Source of the DNA: Athripsodes cinereus
Lineage: Eukaryota > Arthropoda > Insecta > Trichoptera > Leptoceridae
Assembly (NCBI GenBank): GCA_947579605.1
Contig: OX388310.1
Span: 4,154,001 to 4,218,000 of the forward strand
Direction of reading: 5' to 3'
Length of the DNA: 64,000 bases
The translations under genes and the position numbers were made by a program. How positions within the stretch are numbered: position 1 is the stretch's first letter; every line of letters starts with the position of its first letter. The notes under the pieces were generated by a model. It did no database searches. It saw only the letters and a program-made list of their open reading frames with translations, and was not told the origin of the DNA. This document shows, one piece after another, positions 56,005-64,000 of the stretch.

Positions 56005-56200
56005 AATAACGTTTGCCACCCATCCTGAATGTCTTATTTTTTGTTGAAACGGAGAGGACAGCTTGCATGTTCACAACAAACATCTGATCTGCTGGCTACC
56101 CCACTAGTGAGATATGCCGTGAATGTTCATCAGTGATGAAGGCATTATCAATACCATCCTAAATGTCCTATTTTTATTGGTACAGAGAGAGGGGGTTTAA
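56005..56200 (+). repeat. Repeat family A, two partial copies in tandem
   Basis: First: TTTGCCACCCATCCTGAATG, AGCTTGCATGTTCACAACAA, TGATCTGCTGGCTACCCCAC and GATATGCCGTGAATG (to 56125). Second: ACCATCCTAAATGTCCTATT and TTGGTACAGAGAGAGGG (56150-56200). Confidence 0.6.
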
Positions 56201-56455
56201 TGTTTTCACACCATTCGGCACTGGTGATAATCGGGGTCGCGTCTTCTGAACGCCAAATAAGTTTCTGGACACCTCACTTCGGCTTTTTGTTACACAGAAA
56301 TTTTTATATATCATATTTACTCGATGTTATCTACCTTATATTAATTGTACTATATTTTGTCCTGTTTTATGCTTTTTATATAATTTTGTATTTTTTTTTA
56401 TTCAATAAAATAAACATACTTTCAAAAGGGACATTGAAGAGAGTGTAGCTTAAAA

Positions 56456-56612
56456 GATTCCCACGACGGCGGTTTTAGCCGGTCGGTCCTTCAGACCTGC
56501 CCATTGCCCAATGGCCCGCCCGTGAGGACAATTTTGGTTTGAATGTGCGGATAAATAGGAGTCTATGACTCCTGAAATATCCGGGTGTGAGGTGGGTCTC
56601 TCTTCAATGATA
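56456..56612 (-). repeat. Repeat family B, copy 2
   Basis: Same HSNQNCPH and RAIGQ block as 3022-3165. It lies between two family A fragments (56134-56200 and 56613-56690), so it may be inserted in a family A copy. Confidence 0.6.
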
Positions 56613-56692
56613 CAGAGAGAACGACTCGCATGTGAATTATGTGTAGTTAATCTACTGGTTAACCCACTAGTAAGAGATTCCATGATCGTATA
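56613..56692 (+). repeat. Repeat family A, 3' part
   Basis: ATACAGAGAGAACGACTCGC, AATCTACTGGTTAACCCACT and GAGATTCCATGATCG. Confidence 0.5.
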
Positions 56693-57547
56693 TTATCTGA
56701 AATCAGTATACCAGACTTGTCATATCAATGTATTATTATGCAAAATTAACAATGGCATTATTTGCATTTTTAATTTGGGAATATTCAAATTTATCATCAT
56801 AAAAGCACAGCTGTGGGAATCTGTTTAGCAACTTGGATATGTTGCACACAAATAATATTATAATACATATTATCTATGTATGAATTTCATAACAAACGTT
56901 GTTACGTTATCTTTGTACACTAACATACGCTTTAATATATGCAAATATAAGAATTTATTTATTCATTTACAGCCTTTAATAAGCTTTTCATGCATAAAAA
57001 CAAATAGGTACATGAAAAGATTTTCATATACAGAAATTTTTCATTTCGCTCAACATTCTTTATCATGCCCCACAAATATATACAAAAACACACCTTTCAC
57101 ACACATTAAAATTAATTTACTCGTATTGATTGAATAATATACATTATTTAACATGAAGCGGGTAAGGATATTATCCTTAACGCTTGCTCAGGACGATGTC
57201 CTGCCTCCTTCGTCACTGACGAAGATACATTATTTTATCAGAAAAAAAATGAGAGAATTGTCTTACCAGGTAAAATGATCACTCGATTAATGGCTTTATA
57301 CATTTATTCAATTAACTAAGTGGTAAATCACAATTGGTTTAATATAACGAGACTCGAAGAAAGAAGGAAGTGATTCGCGCTAGTAAAGTTTCGCACCTGT
57401 GGAGATCCCGAAAGAGAGTGATTCCACATCAGGGGCCTCCAGGGCGGAGGTCAGTCCCTGGTAACAATACTTTATGCATTGTCACCAGGACTGTTTTACT
57501 TGTGATAACAATTAAGGAGGTATCACACCCACTACAAACATATTTGT

Positions 57548-57595
57548 TAATTTGAACAGATCGAGCCAGTCCCAAACCAAGATATGAATATGTTC
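57548..57595 (-). mobile_element. SINE fragment (body only)
   Basis: CGAGCCAGTCCCAAACCAAG and ATATGAATATG match 6077-6112 of the first SINE. Confidence 0.55.
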
Positions 57596-57599
57596 CACA

Positions 57600-59130
57600 G
57601 CTCGTGTAATGCAGTACAAATTTTCTCAGAAAACAGTTTTCGAAATTAACAACAAGACAATAAAGGTTTGCTGTTTCATTCCATTCCATTAATAACATTA
57701 AGATTCTGATGATCATAAAAATACCCCTACAATAGGAAAGTAATTAATAAGACTGATTTGACTCACATTTTGTACCCAAGATCCAATAAAAATCATAAAC
57801 CAATTTTTAGTTTGAATTTCTAGTCTATGGCAATATTTTGTCTATGACATTTATACCTATACATATTAGTACCCTATGTATGTATTCACCTATTGTCATG
57901 AAATGAATATATACAAGACGGTATATATTATTTTTATATACCTAGATCGAATATTTGTAGTAGGTAATTAATAAAGGGATGAGACTTAGTTTGATCTCAA
58001 GTGGTTGTCGAACACAACTAGATATGTAGGAGACAGAGACAGGTATATTTTGGTGTGTGTCATAAAGAGATGGATGTAGTTTTTTTTTGTTGCTTTGGGT
58101 CGACATTTTCAGGATCTGAAGAGAGGACACATATTACTCTTGGCAGTTTAGTTTTGAACCTAGGAGAGGTGGGACTCAATCATATTAATCTCAGTGTTTG
58201 AATTCGACATATTTTAATATTTATTTACCCACCTTCGTAGTAGTTAGTACATTATATTTTAGTGATATTTCCACATTTGGGAATATATATAGATCATCCT
58301 AAATTACTTTTAATTAACATTTTAAAATCCGTGAGCCTGCCAGCTGTCATAAGATAAGATTTTTCAATATTATTAATTTATTTATATCTAGGTGTCGTGA
58401 TATTTAGGAGGATATTGTTGTCTACAAAGTAGTCGTCGTACACAAGGATTTATTTATTTAACTTTTCAGATTTTGAAAACAAAGGAATTATGTGTTATGT
58501 ATGCCTATTTTCAGTACTATTATATGTATGTATGTACCTATGACTGAAATAATATAGCGCGGTACGACACACCTAATACTAGACCAATGGCAGTGGCGTA
58601 CCGACTTACCTAATATTATACTCTTATTTAATTTATTTTACCATAACGAAAGATTATGCAGTTTGGAGAGAAGTTGTACGTTGATCAGGATATTATTTGA
58701 TTATTAATTTAATTACATATTTTATCGTCGAATTTCATTTGTATTCTACGAACTTACTGGATTTTTCTACTTATTCAACATGCTGTAATTGCTGCGATAT
58801 CATGGAAGGAACAAATTTGATATTTTGCATGACACTAATCATAAGTAATATTTATGTATTTATTGGTCTTAATATATTTTTATTTGACTTACATGATACC
58901 TAAATTCACCTCACCATAAATATGTAGTCTTTTATAGCTAAATTTTGTCGAGATTACCTTATGGATATGGATCCCTTCTGCCTATCGACACTAGACTAGC
59001 TACCTTGTGTCTATAGTGTGGGTTTGATCTATTCGTAACCACATATTTATCATTATTATTATACAATTATGCACGAGACGTATTATGTACTTTGTAGAAA
59101 CATATACTATATACTAACAATTCCAGTCCT
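57600..59130. other. AT-rich spacer
   Basis: Nothing recognised. Confidence 0.4.
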
Positions 59131-59139
59131 AATCCTGCT

Positions 59140-59500
59140 TCGAAATGTAGGTGTACCGTTAGCAAGCCCTGCTCCCCTCTCTTCGATTCAGCTTTCGAGA
59201 CAAGGGTCAATACTGGTCTTGCCCCGTTTCCCGCCAGGGTCCAAGACAAAGCTTCTTAACATATATTTATAATTATTCTTATTATATATAGCTGCATGTT
59301 CAAATGAGTATACATATTATATATTATTTTATATATTCGGGGTGTAGATTAGTGCACACGGGCTCAAAGTACGGCATGGCGAGTTTTGAGACGAGAAGGG
59401 GCGAAGGCGGCGCCCCTTCAGCATGGACACAGCATGCTTTCCATGCATTAACAACCAGTAGTTATAGTCTCCGAAAATGATGTCATAGCAATCGTGTTGA
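59140..59500. other. Two GC-richer patches of unknown nature
   Basis: 59150-59250 (AGCAAGCCCTGCTCCCCTCT ... TTTCCCGCCAGGGTCCAAGA) and 59385-59430 with the near-palindrome GAAGGGGCGAAGGCGGCGCCCCTTC stand out from the AT background. Not recognised. Confidence 0.35.
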
Positions 59501-59719
59501 AATTTAATTAATATTCAAAAGTAATAAAGTTGTGTTTTTGGGTGCGCCACTGTCCTTTCGACTCAACGAATTAGTAGGTATGTTATGTTGTAGAACATAC
59601 ATACATTGGTTATAGGTACTATGAAACGGTTATATTATGTAGGGACATGGATCGGCAACCAGTTACCGTACAACATTCTCGTGATGATATGGAATAATAT
59701 TATTTGAATTTATTTTATA

Positions 59720-60009
59720 ATGATTGTTAAGTTGTATTTTATGTTTTACTGTGCACTACTTTTATTATGTTATTTAACAGTATCTCAAGGTAAGTGATCT
59801 GACGTCAAAGTTGATCTCAGAGTTAATATGTATCATAATTCATGTTTAAATTGTTTTATTGATTTTGTGATTTTGTTGTTCTTTTTGATTATTGAAATGT
59901 ATATTTCAGGTGACTTATTTTGCGTTTTTTTTAAAATACACAACGTAGGTAAAATTATCGTCAAAACACAACGTATTGGGTCCAAATCTATGAAAATAGT
60001 TAATAGATA
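59720..60009 (+). CDS. Candidate two-exon small secreted peptide
   Basis: Exon 1 (59720-59789) starts ATG and encodes MIVKLYFMFYCALLLLCYL then TVSQ: a basic-then-hydrophobic signal peptide pattern. It ends CAAG before GTAAGT, a perfect 5' splice site (59790-59795). An acceptor with pyrimidine tract, ATATTTCAG at 59901-59909, restores an open frame: GDLFCVFFKIHNV..., rich in Lys, Ile and Val, ending in KIVNR and a stop at 60007-60009. Intron 120 nt, split Gly codon. Predicted product about 56 residues, about 33 after cleavage. Phase, splice signals and signal peptide agree, but there is no homologue known to me, and an unspliced frame stops after 25 codons. The second exon might use a different acceptor or continue to further exons. 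An AATAAA occurs at about 60431. Confidence 0.4.
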
Positions 60010-60849
60010 AATCTAGACGATCACGAAAGGCCAAAATTCGTTAATTAATTCAATTAGGAATGCGATATTTCGTACGTATATTTGCAACAATGCGAAAATT
60101 CATACAATTCTTAGCTAGCTGAATAGGGTTGTCACTTCTAGTTTGGGAATCAATTAATACAGTAGGTATAGTTTAGAAGCTAGGATGTTGCAAATTCGGA
60201 GCTTAGAATGGTTTAAAATAGGTAGGGTCATCACAAATGGTGCCTTGGACCAGAATATTATGTCTGTCATTGCAGACATAAACTGGGTTTTTACGGAGTA
60301 GAAGTGGGTTTTGGGTTTGCGATGATAAATAACTAAAATCATGAATATTGGAGGGGGGGAGAGCATGAATGGGTTTTGAGGAGTAGAACTGGGTTATGGA
60401 CAGAGGAATGTGTTTGGTTTTTGAGGGGAGGAATAAAATTTATTCTTGGTAGATGTAGCGAGGAAATTGGTTGTTGATTTTTTACTTCGAGAACCGCGGG
60501 TTGGTTACCCATGGATTAGAGTGTTAGGCAAATTCGGCAACATATTATATTTATGTTTGGCTATCTATAGGTATATATCTTACATTATACATAAGAATGG
60601 TGAACCCTTAAGAGTTCATTTGGAATTATGTCCTTATGAATAGTTCTTTATTTTATTCAATAATGTATATAGGTACCAAAAATATGTACTTTCATAAGTA
60701 GATTTGGTGTTAGAAAAATGGAATATTATACATATTCCCAAGTAGACGTGTTAACATGAATATTAGGTATGTGGAGTTTATTTTATGTATATGGGTTGAT
60801 ATGGGGGGGTGAGAGAGAGATGGTGAAAGAATGGTATTGGTTGAGGATA
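60010..60849. other. AT-rich spacer with purine-rich patch
   Basis: 60285-60440 is G/A-rich with the near repeat GGGTTTTGAGGAGTAGAACTG. No gene recognised. Confidence 0.35.
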
Positions 60850-61251
60850 AAATAAATATTTAACCAATAATGCCAGCGGCTGAGACTCTACTGGGCTACT
60901 CACAGCACTCCAGGAGTTAAAACAATAAAAAAAATAAAATGGTCTCAATTAAATATATAGTGAGGCTATATAAATAAGAGACGACAAGTTATTTGTAAAG
61001 AGATGAGCGAATGTATAAAAGGCTAATTTAAATTTCAAACAAACATTTTAATCAAAATAAAAATTGCTTACCACTATTACAAACACATTTGTTTAACCAG
61101 CAACACAATACTACGACTTACTCACTACCCCGTATTGTCTGTGCACACGTAATTATCCCAATATAAAAAAACACACTTGATTATTATTTCAATAAAAACG
61201 GAAACGTAGCACTTTTAAAATAATTAAATTTCACTTTGCGATGATTGTAAT

Positions 61252-61272
61252 GGATCCCACGATGAGGGCGCC
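61252..61272 (-). other. Second primer-binding-site-like block
   Basis: GGATCCCACGATGAGGGCGCC closely resembles GGTCCCAAAGTTGAGGCGCC next to the 5' LTR of the complete element (16041-16060). As there, it is followed within 3 bases by TG (61275). Confidence 0.4.
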
Positions 61273-61274
61273 TC

Positions 61275-61800
61275 TGGCATGAAAATGCCTAGAGGCAAAC
61301 AAGTTGCAGAAGGCGCCCCTTGGCGCAGTGCTGGGAGGGCGAAGTCCCACGTCCGAGGCTCCTGGAGGCAATTACCAGCCTACACAGGTGCAGAGTTGGC
61401 TCGTCATAACTTCAGGAGGAGAATATCTCGACTCAACTGAAGCCCAATGACTAGAGACAGCCTTGTCTCTCTGAAGGTCAGATGATCAGTGATGGCAGGA
61501 GCGATCCTTATACCAAGGACGCCTGTTTACGACTCGCTGATGATAACTGTTCACCACTGATCACTACCGATGACTGGAGGAGACTCTCTTCTGTTCAAGG
61601 ACATTTCTCCGCTGTTCCTTGAGTGGTGTAGAGAGGGGTTGGTCCTACCCCTTCGATGACGCGATACATCCACGTGCAGCGGCGTGATTGGTTGATTGCA
61701 GTAGCAATACACGCCTACCGCAAGTTCCATTGTATTGCGAGTACACCTGCACCCTTGTCTGCATTCCAGGAATTATGTACATGATGAAATAAATATTTAC
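61275..61800 (-). repeat. Possible solo or partial LTR
   Basis: GC-richer than its surroundings, starting TGGCATGAAAATG right after the primer-site-like block. If it is an LTR, the element body would lie to the left, but only an A-rich leader-like stretch (60850-61251) is present, no gag. Right end not determined. Unrelated by eye to the 699-bp LTR. Confidence 0.3.
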
Positions 61801-62199
61801 AAATAAGTTTGATATTGTTAAGCGTTCAATGCACTGATTTATAGTTATTCACATATGTATAATTAAAGTGTCTCTTTCACTGATATTCAATTTAAACATG
61901 TCGTGTGTCCATTAGCACAATTTATAATTATATTACAAGCGTCCATTCCGCAACACAAATTAACACATCTTATATCTATTACACATGTCACAATACAACC
62001 CTTTAGGTAGATAATTAAATACTCAAACTACGTATGTTACAATTAAATTATAATTCATACCTAAAGAGCTGTTTACATAATTCAAAATATATCATCGATA
62101 TCAAAACTCAATAGATCCCAGCGTAGGTATAAAAAATCCAACCAAGCAGATACTAAATAATTACAATACGCAGACATTCTAGAATCTTCATAAAATAAT

Positions 62200-62277
62200 T
62201 TGATACATAATGAATGCGCCTTAAGTTGATACATAATGAATGCGCCTTAAGTTGATACATAATGAATGCGCCTTAAT
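62200..62277. repeat. Tandem repeat, 26 bp x 3
   Basis: TTGATACATAATGAATGCGC then CTTAAG begins at 62200, 62226 and 62252. Copies identical except the last two bases. Confidence 0.9.
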
Positions 62278-62279
62278 CT

Positions 62280-63490
62280 TTTGTTGATATTATTCTCTTT
62301 ATTACCCCTGTTGCCATGCAGGTACAAATATATATAAACAATGATAATATTTTGAATGCAGGTACGAAGATTAGTAAACAATACATTATTAATGTAGGTA
62401 CCTTTTGAGTGCAGCTATATTTTTAATGTTGGGTTATTCTAAATTCTTATGAACTGCATTGTTTATTTCGGTATTTCAGTACCACTTTCTAAATACCAAT
62501 TATTATTTTTAATGATAACTTTTCGGCACAATACCTACTATACCGGGCACATCAAATCGCCACCTATTCCTTGACGAAAAGTTATCCATTCTTTATAATA
62601 CACATCTCACAATTGATTTCTCAAATTTAAAACAAATTATATTATATGAAACTATCTATAAAATTCAACACAATTAGCAAGTAGGTAGGTGCACACACAT
62701 TTCCATAAAATAATTAACAACATTTAAACGCGATTCTTCTTCCTTTACATTTCCTTTAAAACCAGCTAAATTTGAATTAAAAAAATACATTGTCAAACAT
62801 ACATTCCGTATGTGACCAAAATAATACAACGTAGATGTGACTCACAATGTCAAAACAAATATTATATTCTTCATACATTTCCACTCCTCAAGCATGCTTT
62901 GTGACAGCAGACTGGGGGACTGGTTCTCTCAGTTGCACATACGTCTCTCTACACAAACATCGGACCTCCATGTCCCTCACAAACTCAATACAAATGGACC
63001 TCACTGTCCACGACGAAATCAGCTGGACGGAACACTCATCGCCTCTGTGCTTATCCCATAATAAGAAAAAACATACCCTTCATACACGCAGAATTACTAT
63101 CTTTCTCATACACGCAGACTTTCTCTTCAAAACACGCAGAATTTATATTTATATTTATATTATACAAATAACTCCCAGTGCCAACTGAGAATCCCTCACA
63201 CATCTCTGTCACACAAAGCAACTCTCTCCTCTATTACAACTTCCATATTCAGAAAAACAATATTATATTCACATATTCCACACATCTTACATCCACATAT
63301 TTCGTCCTCACACATTACACTCGCTGGTTACACCAAAACCAATTCTCTTTCCCATTTTCAAAAATTATTTAAAACATTTCACACATATTACGAAGAAAAA
63401 TAATGCACACGTAGGCATTTAACAAAAAGTTGCACCTACCTACCTACGTAATTAAAACATTTTACACAAACTAAACCTATACTTTTCTTA
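62280..63490. other. AT-rich spacer
   Basis: The plus frames at 62837-63188 have no recognisable domain. TACATTCCGTATGTGACC and similar low-complexity tracts only. Confidence 0.35.
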
Positions 63491-63498
63491 ATTTTAAT

Positions 63499-63545
63499 TC
63501 TGGGCGCCAGAGATATTTTTACGGAAAATATTCAAACCATTTAAA
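63499..63545 (-). repeat. Short block shared with the LTR element's 3' region
   Basis: GGGCGCCAGAGATATTTTTA and TTCAAACCAT resemble GGGCGCCAGAGAATTTTTTT and CTCAAACCAAT at 9988-10042, just inside the 3' LTR of the complete element. It suggests that a related element lies to the right. Confidence 0.3.
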
Positions 63546-63619
63546 AATATTTAAACAAAAAACATTTTTCCTATAACAAGCCTAAGTCAATCCTAATCCA
63601 ATATAACACACATATGTGA

Positions 63620-64000
63620 CTATCTGGCTTGATTGAATTTTCTCCTCGACTTCAGGCATCGAGAATCCATATCGATGAACAAATTATAAAAATAATCATC
63701 GATAGCATAACATTGGTATTTGATTCGATTGACGGACGCATATATCTTTTTGAACAATATCAACGCTGTTCTACGGCGACGCGATATTTTTCTATTCACG
63801 AATCTCAATATAATTATAGCTGTACATACAAGCAAACGTATGCAGCTTTCCGCGATCAATCCCGCGACGATCAGCATTGCCAACACTGATTTCAACACCC
63901 ACGCGAAAGACTTAACCCATTCGTGAATAGAGGGAGGTGTGAGTACCTCCCGTTCGGTGTCCTCATTTATCTCTTCCTCCGAGAGGGTAACCCCATCCTC
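63620..64000 (-). CDS. C-terminal part of an unrecognised membrane protein (runs off the window)
   Basis: An open minus-strand frame enters from the right edge and runs 126 codons to a stop at 63620. The visible part begins with an acidic stretch (GVTLSEEEINEDTERE), then PPSIHEWVKSF, then two adjacent hydrophobic segments (about residues 33-50 and 52-68 of the visible part), then a basic cluster SRRRR and a tail with YDDYFYN-like aromatic/acidic residues and CLKSRRKFNQAR. The GTG-initiated frame at 63898 is merely an internal codon. Balanced composition and lack of stops against an AT-rich background argue for real coding sequence. The arrangement (ectodomain-like, membrane, basic tail) could fit an env-like or gag-like frame of a retroelement, or a host gene; the family is not recognised. 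Confidence 0.5.
   Translation of the reverse strand, partial: EDGVTLSEEEINEDTEREVLTPPSIHEWVKSFAWVLKSVLAMLIVAGLIAESCIRLLVCTAIIILRFVNRKISRRRRTALILFKKIYASVNRIKYQCYAIDDYFYNLFIDMDSRCLKSRRKFNQAR

Noticed and set aside
63629..63926. Plus-strand frames at the right edge
   Set aside because: Shadows of the longer, better-composed minus frame that continues off the window.

Overview
This window is eukaryotic, intergenic, transposon-dominated DNA. It is strongly AT-rich by eye, crowded with 5'-truncated non-LTR retrotransposons (LINEs), tRNA-derived SINEs, fold-back elements (MITEs) and one complete LTR retrotransposon. The LINE tail types (TAAA, TAG, ATC and AAGT runs), short interspersed GTAGGTA/TACCTA motifs and the Ty3/gypsy element fit an insect, most plausibly a lepidopteran; that placement is inference. 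There are no bacterial-style operons, no rRNA, no functional tRNA and no CRISPR array. No conserved multi-exon host gene was recognised.

Layout. 0-9 kb: AT-rich spacer with dispersed repeats (families A and B), a long fold-back element at 1.45-2.04 kb, a very large inverted repeat at 5.52-6.05 kb and a tRNA-derived SINE at 6.07-6.30 kb. 9.17-16.76 kb: a complete minus-strand Ty3/gypsy-type element with apparently identical 699-bp LTRs, a 4-bp AAAT target duplication, gag, a textbook -1 frameshift site, pol (PR-RT-RNase H-INT), one frame break inside integrase, and a repeat-rich 3' tail. It sits inside an older hairpin MITE whose two halves flank it. 17-29 kb: hairpin MITE (family C), nested LINE fragments, an 11-copy 65-bp minisatellite and two RTE-like LINE tails. 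29-50 kb: sparse, with LINE ends, further family C copies, other fold-back elements and a 72-nt T homopolymer. 50-57 kb: a palindromic Penelope-like insertion, a PIF/Harbinger-type element caught inside repeat family A, and several LINE ends. 57-64 kb: fewest repeats. It holds a candidate two-exon small secreted-peptide gene (59.72-60.01 kb), a possible second LTR/primer-binding site (61.25 kb), and a partial open frame running off the right edge on the minus strand.

How parts relate. Almost every recognisable coding piece is a retrotransposon C-terminus, so the window records serial insertion: LTR element into MITE, LINE into LINE, LINE into family A, LINE into MITE C, Harbinger into family A. 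Because the host repeats are multicopy, several insertions can be checked against an uninterrupted paralogue in the same window. Coordinates of repeats were read by eye and most ends are good to a few bases only, except where junctions and target duplications are stated.
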